DNA of 35,783 nt from Acidimicrobiaceae bacterium (GCA_009835735.1 VXWX01000032.1:1-35783); one strand, 5' to 3'. Positions 23,214 through 31,537 are shown, counted from the first letter of the stretch. Notes: a model not told the origin generated them from the letters alone. Program-made: numbers and translations.

Positions 23214-24317
23214 TCAGCCAGCAGCCAGAGCTGCCTCGATCCACGGATCGATCGTGTCGCGGTTGTCGGCGATCCACTCGGCCGCCGCGGCGGCCATGTC
23301 ATCGTTGGGGTCGGCGCCGGCGTCGATAGCGACAGCCTGGACGGCTACAGCCAGGGGATCCATCTCGAATCTCTCAAGCAGGCTGGCGGCAGCCGGGTTG
23401 GCCGCAAGGAAGTCCTTGTTGGCCGCAGCCGTGATGGGCGATGGTGTGAACATCGTCGTGCAGGGATCCTTGGTGCAGGCGTCGCCGACGGTGGAGACGC
23501 CGTCCTGGCCTTCCAGGGTCTGCTCCGGCTCAATGGCGAGCCACAGCACGTCCCGGCCCGGAACGAGCTTTCCGATGAAGGCCGCGGGCGTCCACACGTA
23601 CTGGAGCACTGGGCCGCCCTCTGCGAAGCTGGCCTGGGACTCGACGAACAGTGCGGAGTGGGTGGCCGACACCTGCGCGGCGCGGTCATCCCAGCCGTTC
23701 TTGGCGAGGGTGTCGTTTATCACCTTCTGGCAGCCCCAGCCGTCGTCGCAGCCGTTGATGTCGGCCTTGCCGTCGCCGTCGGTGTCGAAGTGGGCGACCG
23801 CATCGGCGTTGTCGAGCAACTCTCCGAGGGTGCTGAAGCCGAACTGCTCCACGCTGGCAATATCGACCAGGAGGCCTTGCAGGGCCCCCGCAGCCATCAT
23901 CGTGCCGATGAACCTGGCCTTGTCGCCGAAAGTCCCGCCGTCGGGGCTCTCACCCTCGAGGAGAGGCGTGTGATTGATGGTCCACGCCGACGCCCACAGG
24001 TCGTAGTCGCCCTGAGCGAGGGCCGGGTAGAACGTCGCCGGGGCGATTTCCTCCGGATCAGCGACGTCGTAGCCGAGCTCTTGCAGCAGTTGCTGCAGGA
24101 CGTAGTGGTGGAAGTTGGCCTCCGGCCAGTTGCCTCTGCCCATGGTCACGGACACGCCCTCGCCGGGCAGCGCCACCTCGGGTTCGGGTGCTTCGGCTTG
24201 GGCCTCGGTAGCCGCCGGCACCGTCGTCTCCGGCTCGCTGTCGCCGCCGCAGCCGGCCGCCAACAGACCGAAGGTCAGAAGGATTGCGGCAATTGCTCGC
24301 CCTGGGTTGGTGCTCAT
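23214..24317 (-). CDS. ProX/OpuAC-type ABC substrate-binding lipoprotein
   Basis: A 367-residue secreted lipoprotein; the lipobox L-L-A-A-G-C puts the lipidated Cys at residue 23. An acidic/Pro-rich linker (24-52) precedes an OpuAC/ProX-like domain starting V-S-V-T-M-G-R-G-N-W-P-E-A. Features include D-Y-D-L-W-A-S-A-W (about 104-112) and a calcium-loop-like D-T-D-G-D-G-K-A-D (178-186) followed by a Cys pair in N-G-C-D-D-G-W-G-C. The family binds quaternary amines such as glycine betaine, but the ligand here is not certain. AAGGAGG precedes ATG 24317. It is divergent from the matching ATPase and permease genes, so the three probably form one importer. Confidence 0.88.
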   Translation of the reverse strand: MSTNPGRAIAAILLTFGLLAAGCGGDSEPETTVPAATEAQAEAPEPEVALPGEGVSVTMGRGNWPEANFHHYVLQQLLQELGYDVADPEEIAPATFYPALAQGDYDLWASAWTINHTPLLEGESPDGGTFGDKARFIGTMMAAGALQGLLVDIASVEQFGFSTLGELLDNADAVAHFDTDGDGKADINGCDDGWGCQKVINDTLAKNGWDDRAAQVSATHSALFVESQASFAEGGPVLQYVWTPAAFIGKLVPGRDVLWLAIEPEQTLEGQDGVSTVGDACTKDPCTTMFTPSPITAAANKDFLAANPAAASLLERFEMDPLAVAVQAVAIDAGADPNDDMAAAAAEWIADNRDTIDPWIEAALAAG

Positions 24318-24353
24318 GTTCGGTGCCTCCTTGTTGGACGGGCCCTGCAGCCT

Positions 24354-24381
24354 CCGGGATCCGTATGGGCACGGATCCCGG
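24354..24381. promoter_or_regulatory. Strong hairpin in the proX leader
   Basis: A perfect 11-base inverted repeat with arms CCGGGATCCGT and ACGGATCCCGG and a 6-base loop lies 37 bases upstream of the proX-like start codon, in the divergent proX/proV region. A smaller AGCCT-GAAAG-AGGCT hairpin is at 24407-24421. The large one could be a regulator site or an RNA structure in the proX leader. The sequence AGCGATGTC (24432-24440), matching half of the operator found at 17.2 and 23.1 kb, is also in this region. Confidence 0.45.
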
Positions 24382-24517
24382 GCTCTGAGGACCTACACCA
24401 TTTCATAGCCTGAAAGAGGCTCTAATGCAATAGCGATGTCTTCTTTGCTTTCATGCATCCACAGGCATTGTCCGGCTAATGTTGCGAGTCACAGGGCCAG
24501 GTTTGGGAATGGAACGC

Positions 24518-25744
24518 ATGCCGACGAAGGTCAAGATTGCGGACATAACGAAGATCTTCGGCGACGAGCCCGACGGTGAGGCTCTCGCATTGTTGCGAGC
24601 CGGCTGCTCGAAGGAGGAGATCAAGGAGCGCACCGGCCATGTAGTCGGGGTGAAGGACGCCAACATCGACGTCGAGGAGGGGGAGATCTTCGTGGTGATG
24701 GGTCTCTCGGGCTCGGGCAAGTCCACGCTCCTCCGCTGCGTCAACCGGCTCTACGAGCCGACCACGGGCACCATCGTCGTCGACGGAATCGACGTGACGG
24801 CCCTGAACTCCAAAGAACTCCAGGCCTTCCGCCGCGACAGCACCGGCATGGTGTTCCAGCACTTCGCCCTGTTTCCCCACCAGGACATACTCTCCAATGT
24901 CGCCTTCGGCCTGAGGGTGAAGGGCGTCGACCCCGAGACCCGCAAGGAGGCCGCGGCGGGGGCGCTCTCCCTCGTCGGGCTGGCCGGCTACGAGAACAGC
25001 TACCCGCGGCAGCTGAGCGGCGGCATGCAGCAGAGGGTCGGGCTGGCCCGCGCTCTGGCCACCGACCCGGACATCCTGCTGATGGACGAGGCCTTCAGCG
25101 CCCTGGATCCGCTGATCCGGCGCCAGATGCAGGACGAGCTGATGGAGATTCAGGACGAGCTCCACAAGACGATCCTGTTCATAACCCACGATCTCAACGA
25201 GGCGCTCCGGGTCGGTTCGCGGGTGTGCATCATGAAGGACGGGGCCATCCACCAGATCGGGGCGCCCGAGGACATCCTCATGCGCCCCGAGACCGACTAC
25301 GTGGCCGAGTTCGTCCAGGATGTCGACCAGGGCCGGGTGCTGGCCGTGGACACGGTGTGCGAGGACGCTGCAACGGTGCCGGCGACCGGGTCGGTCGCAG
25401 ATGTGCTCGACTCCATTGCCGCCCTCGGGTCGGATGCGGCCCATGTGGTCGATGCTGGCGGCCGGCCGCTCGGTGTCGTCACGCGCCAGTCCGCTGAGCG
25501 GGCGCGAGCCCGCGGCGACCAGCGATTGGAGCCTCTCGTCGAGGCAGTGCCGGCTGTCGCGGTCGGCACGACGCTGGCCAAGGTCTACCAACTCTTCGGA
25601 TCGGGCCTTCCTCTGGCCGTGGTCGATGCAGAGGGCAGGCTGATCGGGGCGGTTCGCCCTCTCGAGGTCCTGGCCGAGCTGGGCCGGGTCGAAGGCGTCT
25701 CCGAGCAGTTGCAGCAAGCCAAGGACCAAGAGGCTCAAGCATGA
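24518..25744 (+). CDS. proV: Glycine betaine/proline-type ABC transporter ATPase (ProV-like)
   Basis: The ATPase of a ProU/OpuA-type importer, 408 residues from ATG 24518 (M-P-T-K-V-K-I). In-frame ATGs at 24479 and 24509 are possible alternatives. As in ProV there is an N-terminal extension before the ABC core (G-H-V-V-G-V-K-D-A-N-I). Walker A is G-L-S-G-S-G-K-S-T (62-70), the signature is L-S-G-G-M-Q-Q-R (166-173), and Walker B reads L-L-M-D-E-A-F-S-A-L-D-P. Residues about 280-395 resemble paired CBS domains, which in OpuA sense ionic strength or nucleotides. The stop overlaps the permease start as ATGA (25741-25744), so the two are coupled. Confidence 0.92.
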   Translation: MPTKVKIADITKIFGDEPDGEALALLRAGCSKEEIKERTGHVVGVKDANIDVEEGEIFVVMGLSGSGKSTLLRCVNRLYEPTTGTIVVDGIDVTALNSKELQAFRRDSTGMVFQHFALFPHQDILSNVAFGLRVKGVDPETRKEAAAGALSLVGLAGYENSYPRQLSGGMQQRVGLARALATDPDILLMDEAFSALDPLIRRQMQDELMEIQDELHKTILFITHDLNEALRVGSRVCIMKDGAIHQIGAPEDILMRPETDYVAEFVQDVDQGRVLAVDTVCEDAATVPATGSVADVLDSIAALGSDAAHVVDAGGRPLGVVTRQSAERARARGDQRLEPLVEAVPAVAVGTTLAKVYQLFGSGLPLAVVDAEGRLIGAVRPLEVLAELGRVEGVSEQLQQAKDQEAQA

Positions 25745-27717
25745 GTCAGCGAGTGCTCGCGACCAGCTTCTGGGACAACGCCAACCTCGACGCCTGGGAG
25801 ATCCCGTTCGGTCTGTGGATCGAGGAGATCGTCTTCTGGCTGACCACCCACATCAAGGGGTTCCTGGACGCGGTCAAGTGGCCCGTCGACAAGCTGCTGG
25901 AGCTCATCATCGACAACCTCCTGCAGGACTGGCTCCCGTGGCCGGTCGTGCTGTTGATGTTCTTCCTGCTGGGGGTGGCCACCAGGAACATCCTGGTGGG
26001 GCTGGGCAGCGCGGCCGGCCTCCTGATCTGCGGCCTGCTCGGCAACGAGTACTGGGATCTCACCATGGAGACGCTCGGGATGATCATCGTGGCCGTGCTG
26101 ATCTGCACGGTTATCGGCATCCCCCTGGGGATCCTGGCGGCCCGGGTCGACGCGTTCTGGAGCCGACTCCGCCCGGTCCTCGACGGGATGCAGGTGATCC
26201 ACCCGTTCGTCTACCTGCTGCCCATCATCTTCCTGTTCGGCGTCCGCCGGACCCCCGGCGTGTTGGCCACGCTGGTCTTCGCGCTCCCTCCCATCGTCCG
26301 GCTGACCAACCTGGGGATCCGCCAGGTCCCCTCCGACGTTGTCGAGGCGGCCCGGGCGTTCGGAGCGACCGAGTTCCGGATCCTGCGCGAGGTCCAGATG
26401 CCGCTGGCCCGCCCCTCGATCATGGCTGGCCTGAACCAGACTCTGCTGCTGTCGCTGTCGATGGTGGGCATAGTGGCGATCATCGCCGGCGGCGGCTTGG
26501 GCAAGCCGATCCTCACCGCACTGAACACGGCCGACATCCCCGTCGGTGCGTCGGCCGGCGCGGGCCTCTACTTCGTCGGGGTGCTCCTCGACCGGATCTC
26601 GCAGCCCGAGGAGAGCGACGACCGGCGCAGCCTGCTGGCCCGCATACGGAGCGCCTGGGTCACCCGGATCGACCCTGTAGTTCCTGGCGTGCCCGGCATG
26701 GAGGCCGACCCGGAGACTCCCACTCTCGCCGGGCCGGCCGCACCGGCTGCGCCCCGGCTGACCGTCTCGCACCGCATCGGGGCCGCGGCTGCGCTCATCG
26801 GCGGTCTGCTGGCGGCATTCTCGGTGCTGCTGACCTGGGGGAACGACGCTGGGCTGCTGTCGGGTTGGGCCCGATTCGATGACAACGATCTTCCCGGCGC
26901 CCACAGCGGGCTGGACGCGACCGGCGGCTCCTGGTTCGGGATCGTGTTCGGCCTCGTCGCCCTGGTTGTCGCCTTCGGCGGCGCTTCGGCGCTGTGGAGG
27001 CCGCGCAGCCGGGAGAAGTTCATGGCCGGCGGCGCTGCCTTCCTTGCGGCCGGGCTGGTGCTGGCCTCGCTGGCGGCGGCCTACCTGACCGTGTCGCCGC
27101 GGGGCGAGAACTACAGCCATGGCCCCGGCGTGTGGCTGGGCCTCCTCGGCGCGCTGATCGTCCTCGGCGGCGGCGCCGCGGCGGCCCTGCGGATGAGGTC
27201 CGCCGACGAGCCGGCCCGTGCGAGCCCACGCGAGTTGGCGGGCATGGTCGTGCTGACCCTGTTCCTCGTGTTCGCGGGAGCGTCGGGGTCCTGGATCCTG
27301 GACCAGCGCAGCGACGCCGCCCAGATCGCCGCGGAGCTGGCGGCCGAGGCGGAAGGCGCCGATCAGGGCGGCTTAGCGGCCGAGGTGCTGGCCGAGGCCC
27401 TGGCCGAGACCCGCCGGGTGGTGGTCCGCGGCCTGGATACCGAAGGGCCGGGGATCGGCTACATAGTCCTGGCCCTCACGGTCGCATCCCTGGCGGCCAC
27501 CCTCGGTCGGTTGGTGCGCAGCCATGCCGCCCAGCGCTACCTCGGCATTGTGCTGTTCGGCCTGGGATGCGCCATCACGGCCGTCGGGATGGCCTGGATC
27601 GCCTCCTTCGTCCGCTTGGCGACCCCGGCGCTCTCACCCGGGGCCAGCGCATTCCTGGTGGTAGTCGGCGGCCTGATCGTCGCCGCTCGCGGCTGGCGCG
27701 TCAGCAGCCTGACTTAA
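25741..27717 (+). CDS. ProW-type ABC permease with a long extra membrane domain
   Basis: Residues 1 to about 300 form a ProW/OpuAB permease: an N-terminal amphipathic part, several membrane helices, G-M-Q-V-I-H-P-F-V-Y-L-L-P, and the ATPase-coupling block V-P-S-D-V-V-E-A-A-R-A-F-G-A-T (about 197-211), then S-L-S-M-V-G-I-V-A-I-I-A-G-G-G-L-G. ProW proteins usually stop near 300-350 residues. This one continues to 658 with about eight further hydrophobic segments from residue 345 on, separated by an Ala/Glu-rich soluble stretch (about 525-570). The extension shows no recognised motif. It overlaps proV by four bases and precedes the Tm-1-like gene by 60 bases. Confidence 0.88.
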   Translation: MSQRVLATSFWDNANLDAWEIPFGLWIEEIVFWLTTHIKGFLDAVKWPVDKLLELIIDNLLQDWLPWPVVLLMFFLLGVATRNILVGLGSAAGLLICGLLGNEYWDLTMETLGMIIVAVLICTVIGIPLGILAARVDAFWSRLRPVLDGMQVIHPFVYLLPIIFLFGVRRTPGVLATLVFALPPIVRLTNLGIRQVPSDVVEAARAFGATEFRILREVQMPLARPSIMAGLNQTLLLSLSMVGIVAIIAGGGLGKPILTALNTADIPVGASAGAGLYFVGVLLDRISQPEESDDRRSLLARIRSAWVTRIDPVVPGVPGMEADPETPTLAGPAAPAAPRLTVSHRIGAAAALIGGLLAAFSVLLTWGNDAGLLSGWARFDDNDLPGAHSGLDATGGSWFGIVFGLVALVVAFGGASALWRPRSREKFMAGGAAFLAAGLVLASLAAAYLTVSPRGENYSHGPGVWLGLLGALIVLGGGAAAALRMRSADEPARASPRELAGMVVLTLFLVFAGASGSWILDQRSDAAQIAAELAAEAEGADQGGLAAEVLAEALAETRRVVVRGLDTEGPGIGYIVLALTVASLAATLGRLVRSHAAQRYLGIVLFGLGCAITAVGMAWIASFVRLATPALSPGASAFLVVVGGLIVAARGWRVSSLT

Positions 27718-27718
27718 G

Positions 27719-27732
27719 TTCCGCCGGCGGAA
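27719..27732. promoter_or_regulatory. Perfect palindrome after proW
   Basis: TTCCGCCGGCGGAA is a 14-base perfect palindrome two bases after the proW-like stop and 46 bases before the Tm-1-like gene. It could be an operator or part of a weak terminator. No T tract follows, so read-through into the next gene is plausible. Confidence 0.3.
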
Positions 27733-27777
27733 GCGCCTAATCTCGGTTGTAGTGGGTGAGTCCCGGAGGGGTCCGAC

Positions 27778-29013
27778 ATGAGCAGCAGTCAGAATCCGAA
27801 TACGGTCGTGATAATCGGCGCCCTGGACACCAAGGGCGCGGAATTCGCCTTCGTCAAGGGACTCATCGAGAGCGAAGGGGTTGACACTCTCGTGGTCGAC
27901 TTCGGGACGATGGGGGAGCCCACCCTGGAGCCCGACGTCACCAGGGAGGAGGTCGCGTCGGCGGCGGACGGCGACATCTCCTATCTGGCCTCGGGCGAGC
28001 ACAAGGACGAGGCGATGCAGACCATGGCGGATGGCCTCGCAGTCGTCGTCCGCCGGTTGTACGAGGAGGGGAGGCTCGGCGGGATCATCGGCATGGGCGG
28101 CACCGGCGGCACCTCCATCGCCACCACGGGGATGCGCGTCCTGCCCGTGGGCGTGCCCAAGGTGATGGTGTCGACCGTGGCGGGAGGCGATGTCAGCGCC
28201 TACGCGGGGACCAGGGACATCACCTTCATCCCGTCAATAGTCGATGTGGCCGGGATCAACAGCATCAGCCGGGCTGTCTACTCCAATGCGGCGGGAGCGA
28301 TAGCCGGCATGGTGAGGCTGGAGCGCCCGCCGGCCGGCGAGGAGCGCCCGCTGGTCACCGCTTCCATGTTCGGCAACACGACCACCTGCGTCGAGCGAGC
28401 CCGCGGGGCCGTCGAGGCCGGCGGCTACGAGGTCCTGGTGTTTCACGCCACCGGCATCGGGGGCAGGACCATGGAGAGTCTGATCGCCGACGGCTACATC
28501 GCCGGCTCCCTGGACATCACGACCACCGAGTTGGCCGACTGGGTGTGTGGAGGCGTCTTCAGCGCGGGGCCGGAGCGCTGCCAGGCCGCGTCCGGCGCGG
28601 GCATCCCTGCCGTCGTCGTTCCGGGATGCGTCGACATGGCCAACTTCGACTCGATCGACACCGTCCCCGAGCGGTACGCGGGCCGGAACCTCTACCAGTG
28701 GAATCCGAACGTCACCCTGCTGCGCACCAATGTGGAGGAGAACGTCCGGATAGGCGAGATCCTCGCGGCAGCAGTCAACCTGTCCAATGCGCCGACCACC
28801 GTCCTGCTGCCCATGAGGGGTGTCTCCATGCTGGACAGCGAGGGGGAGAGGTTCTGGGACCCGGAGGCCGACCAGGCATGCTTCGACGCCATCCGCGGCA
28901 ACCTCCGGGCCGACGTCGCCGTCCATGAGGTGGACCGCAATATCAACGATCCCGAGTTCGCCGATCTGGCAGCCGGCACGCTGCTTGAGATGCTGCGGGA
29001 CACGGGCGGATAG
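27778..29013 (+). CDS. Tm-1-like ATP-binding domain protein (UPF0261)
   Basis: A 411-residue protein of the family named after the N-terminal domain of tomato Tm-1, an ATP-binding inhibitor of tomato mosaic virus replication; the bacterial function is unknown. Typical segments are [16 protein letters not shown] near the start (9-24), [14 protein letters not shown] (about 101-114), [14 protein letters not shown] (about 128-141) and the later [22 protein letters not shown] lies six bases before ATG 27778. It is followed 10 bases later by the PEP-hydrolase-family gene; the two domains are fused in plants and paired in many bacteria, so they should work together. Confidence 0.92.
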   Translation: MSSSQNPNTVVIIGALDTKGAEFAFVKGLIESEGVDTLVVDFGTMGEPTLEPDVTREEVASAADGDISYLASGEHKDEAMQTMADGLAVVVRRLYEEGRLGGIIGMGGTGGTSIATTGMRVLPVGVPKVMVSTVAGGDVSAYAGTRDITFIPSIVDVAGINSISRAVYSNAAGAIAGMVRLERPPAGEERPLVTASMFGNTTTCVERARGAVEAGGYEVLVFHATGIGGRTMESLIADGYIAGSLDITTTELADWVCGGVFSAGPERCQAASGAGIPAVVVPGCVDMANFDSIDTVPERYAGRNLYQWNPNVTLLRTNVEENVRIGEILAAAVNLSNAPTTVLLPMRGVSMLDSEGERFWDPEADQACFDAIRGNLRADVAVHEVDRNINDPEFADLAAGTLLEMLRDTGG

Positions 29014-29023
29014 GAGCGGTCAA

Positions 29024-29845
29024 GTGGCACTGGCACGCAGCGAGATCCTCCGGCGGGTGCGCGCCGAGGTCGCAGCAGGCCGGCCGGTGGTCGGATGCGG
29101 CGCCGGCACCGGCATCTCCGCCAAGTGCGCCGAGGCGGGCGGGGCGGACCTCATCATCATCTACAACTCCGGCCGCTATCGCATGGCTGGAAGGGGCTCG
29201 CTGGCCGGTCTGATGCCCTACGGGGACGCCAACGGGATCGTGGTGGAGATGGCTGCCGAGGTGCTTCCCGTTGTCGAGGACACTCCGGTCCTGGCAGGGG
29301 TCTGCGGCACGGACCCGTTCCGGCTCATGCCGGTGTTCCTGAAGCAGCTGAAGGAGATCGGCTTCTCGGGCGTTCAGAACTTCCCGACGGTCGGGCTCAT
29401 CGACGGCGCCTTCAGGCGAGATCTGGAAGCCACCGGGATGGGATACGACAAGGAGGTCGACGCCATCCATTGCGCCCACTCGCTGGACATGTTCACCTCC
29501 CCGTATGTCTTCGACCAGCAGCAGGCGGTGATGATGGCCGAGGCGGGCGCGGACATGCTCGTCGCCCATGTCGGCCTGACCACGTCGGGCACTATCGGTG
29601 CGGCTGACGCCATGACTCTCGACGAGGCGATCGAACGGGTGAACGCGATCGCCGAGGCCGGCCACGGAGTCCGCGATGACATCGTGGTCATCTGCCACGG
29701 TGGGCCCTTCGACGAGCCGTCCAACGTGGGCGAAGCACTGTCGAGGCTTCCGAGCAGCGTCGGATTCTTCGGCGCTTCGAGCATCGAACGCCTGCCGACC
29801 GAGCGGGCCATCACCGAGCAGGTCAGGGCCTTCAAGGCCCTCTAG
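29024..29845 (+). CDS. Phosphoenolpyruvate hydrolase-family TIM-barrel protein
   Basis: Starting at GTG 29024, with AGGAG seven bases before, the protein has 273 residues. It matches the TIM-barrel family annotated as PEP hydrolase-like, equivalent to the C-terminal half of plant Tm-1. Landmarks are [20 protein letters not shown] (about residues 23-42), [18 protein letters not shown] (about 45-62), [13 protein letters not shown] (about 116-128) and C-H-G-G-P-F-D-E-P near 224. The enzymatic role in bacteria is not established to my knowledge. It is operonic with the Tm-1-like gene and perhaps with proV-proW. Confidence 0.9.
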   Translation: MALARSEILRRVRAEVAAGRPVVGCGAGTGISAKCAEAGGADLIIIYNSGRYRMAGRGSLAGLMPYGDANGIVVEMAAEVLPVVEDTPVLAGVCGTDPFRLMPVFLKQLKEIGFSGVQNFPTVGLIDGAFRRDLEATGMGYDKEVDAIHCAHSLDMFTSPYVFDQQQAVMMAEAGADMLVAHVGLTTSGTIGAADAMTLDEAIERVNAIAEAGHGVRDDIVVICHGGPFDEPSNVGEALSRLPSSVGFFGASSIERLPTERAITEQVRAFKAL

Positions 29846-29862
29846 CCGGCCCAGAGCGCCGG
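29846..29862. terminator. Small hairpin between convergent genes
   Basis: CCGGC-CCAGAGC-GCCGG directly follows the stop of the PEP-hydrolase-family gene and lies 9 bases from the stop of the convergent selenoprotein gene. It is a short 5-base stem without a T tract, so a terminator role is only tentative. Confidence 0.25.
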
Positions 29863-29871
29863 TAGCAACCT

Positions 29872-31026
29872 CTAGCGGCGGAGGAGTTGCTTGAGCCGGC
29901 GGACGGCGGGCGTCCACACCCACTCGGGCTCGGTGTAGCGGCGGAAGTTCTCGCCGGGCAGCCCCGTGGGGTCGTAGAAGCTCGTGTCGGCTTGCTTGCG
30001 CATCTCGCTCGTGCGCTTCAGTATCTGCAAGGTGGCATAGGCCGTCCCCTTGTGGGTCCAGCCCTGCCGCTGGTAGTTCCAGTTGTCGGGGGCCAGGTCC
30101 TGCGCCGTGGCGAAGTGCTTCAGGGCGCGCTCGCTGTCGCCCACCGCCTCGAAGTGCAGCGCCAGCTTGAACGTCGCCTCGGCCAGCAGCCTGTCGTCGT
30201 CGACGGGCTTGAGCCGCGCGGCCAGCTCCCTGCTCGACCAGACGTGCTCGCTATCGGCTCCGCGCTCGATCCAGTCCCGGGTCGCCTCGGCGAACGAGTC
30301 GTCGCCCAGGCGGACCTTGCCCAGGCCGAACCCGACGGTGGTCTCAGCCGGGTACACCCCTTCGTTGCTGCGAACGATCTTCCCGTTCTCGTCGATCCAG
30401 GCGGCCGACGGCACGTTCACCCAGCCGAACATCGAGCTGATCTCGTGGGTCGGGTCGATGACGCACCGGTAGGTCGGCGAGGCCCGGTTGAACCACTTGT
30501 TGACCGTGGGGGGACCCGCCGAGTCCTGGGCCACGCTGATCAGCTCGAACCGGTCCGGACCGATCGACTCGTACAGTTCCTGCCAGACCGGCAGGCTGAA
30601 ACGGCAGCCTCACCAGGAGGCCCAGGTGAACAGCACCACCTTTCGGCCCCGCAGGTCTGAGAGCCTCAACGTGTCGCCGTTGCACTGGGTCACCTCGAAG
30701 TCGGGGGCGATAGCCGATTCCAGCCCCATCTGACGGACTGCGGGCACCGAGCCGAGGCTCCACACGTCGCCGTCGCGCACGTACTTCTGGCCGAGCATGT
30801 CGGCGAACTCCGAGTAGTTGAACCACACCCAGTCGTCGGCGTCGGCGATCCACTCCTCACGCTTGTGCTCCGGCAGCGGCACGCAGATCTCTCCCAGGCA
30901 CGCGCCCTCGGGCTTCATCTGCCAGCCGGTCGCCTCGGGGAGCTCGCCGAGCCGCACCCACAAGACCCCGTCGGCGTCGGTCCGCTGGGCGACCTCGTTT
31001 GTCTTGCCGTCTGCGAGAATGATCAC
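29872..31026 (-). CDS. Selenocysteine-containing thioredoxin-fold protein (ResA/TlpA-like, W-A-S-W-U-G-C-R)
   Basis: Read through one in-frame TGA (30612-30610), this gene encodes 384 residues. GTG 31026 (M-I-I-L-A-D-G-K) is chosen because GGAG lies six bases upstream. The N-terminal part has a Cys pair in G-A-C-L-G-E-I-C-V-P-L-P (C43, C48). A redoxin domain follows: A-P-D-F-E-V-T (108-114), L-S-D-L-R-G-R-K-V-V-L-F-T-W-A-S-W, the TGA as residue 139, then G-C-R (C141), and the cis-Pro loop V-P-S-A-A-W (about P206). Residues about 280-316 resemble a TPR helix pair. The TGA sits where TlpA/ResA proteins have the first redox Cys, and a SECIS-like hairpin follows. I recall a family described by the motif WAxxUGC, which this fits. 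Without Sec insertion it would be two fragments. Divergent from ridA. No signal peptide, so probably cytoplasmic. Confidence 0.9.
30579..30612 (-). promoter_or_regulatory. Bacterial SECIS element with the Sec UGA codon
   Basis: The UGA codon is 30612-30610. Starting 14 bases later, at 30595-30579, the RNA reads CCUGCC-GGUCU-GGCAGG, a perfect six-pair stem with a five-base loop. E. coli fdhF SECIS, as I recall it, has UGC-A-GGUCUG at its tip; this element has UGC-C-GGUCUG. The loop starts at base 24 counted from the U of UGA, against base 22 in fdhF. The G-U of the loop is the key SelB contact in the known system. This would recruit SelB and Sec-tRNA to the UGA. Confidence 0.85.
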
Positions 31027-31091
31027 GATTGCTCCGCAAGCGCCGATTCGGCCGGCTGGTGTGCGCTTCGCCGGGAAATAGTAGTTGCTGG

Positions 31092-31105
31092 TAGGTAGTT
31101 CTACC
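31092..31105. promoter_or_regulatory. Palindrome between the selenoprotein gene and ridA
   Basis: AGGTAG-TT-CTACCT is a perfect 6-base inverted repeat in the 112-base divergent region between the selenoprotein gene and ridA. It could be an operator for both genes. The rest of the region shows no convincing promoter that I can place. Confidence 0.35.
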
Positions 31106-31138
31106 TGTGTCAGCAGTCGGTCGAAATAGGGTGCCGGG

Positions 31139-31537
31139 ATGAATATGGAGCGCAGGATCATCGACCCCTGGACGTGGCAGGACGAATACGGGTTCCACCA
31201 GGGCCATGAAGTCGTCAACCCGACCCGCACCCTCTACCTGTCGGGCCAAACCTCGCTCGACGCCGACGGCAATCCGGTGCACGTGGGCGACATGGCCGGC
31301 CAGATCCGCCAGGTCATAGACAACATCGAGGCCGTCCTCGCCGAGGCCGGCATGAGCCTCGCCGACATCGTGCGCATCAACATCTTCACCACCGACATGG
31401 ACCTCTTCTTCGAGCACGCCGATGAGCTCGAACCGCTTCGAGAGGCCGGGACCCGGTACGCATCCACCCTCGTCGAGGTCACCAGGCTGGCGTTCCCCGA
31501 GTTCCTAGTCGAGATCGAGGCAACCGCCGCGAAGTAG
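31139..31537 (+). CDS. RidA family protein
   Basis: A 132-residue protein of the RidA/YjgF family, whose members hydrolyse reactive enamine/imine intermediates of amino-acid metabolism to keto acids and ammonia. Family segments are T-L-Y-L-S-G-Q-T-S-L-D-A-D-G-N (about 37-51), the helix Q-I-R-Q-V-I-D-N-I-E-A-V-L-A-E-A-G-M (about 60-77), I-V-R-I-N-I-F-T-T-D (about 82-91) and V-E-V-T-R-L-A-F-P-E-F-L-V-E-I-E near the end. The substrate-binding Arg of archetypal RidA is probably R in G-T-R-Y-A-S-T-L; the surrounding sequence differs from the canonical form, so it may belong to a non-archetypal Rid subgroup. It is divergent from the selenoprotein gene. Length is normal. Confidence 0.92.
   Translation: MNMERRIIDPWTWQDEYGFHQGHEVVNPTRTLYLSGQTSLDADGNPVHVGDMAGQIRQVIDNIEAVLAEAGMSLADIVRINIFTTDMDLFFEHADELEPLREAGTRYASTLVEVTRLAFPEFLVEIEATAAK

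Noticed and set aside
25735-27120. 461-residue minus-strand frame opposite the ProW-like gene
   Set aside because: Antisense to the permease and of low-complexity Gln/Arg/Asp composition; no motifs.
30534-30612. The split redoxin gene as a nonsense-mutated pseudogene or two separate genes
   Set aside because: The TGA lies exactly at the redox Cys position, the frame is intact on both sides with normal domain content, and a SECIS-like hairpin follows at the right spacing.
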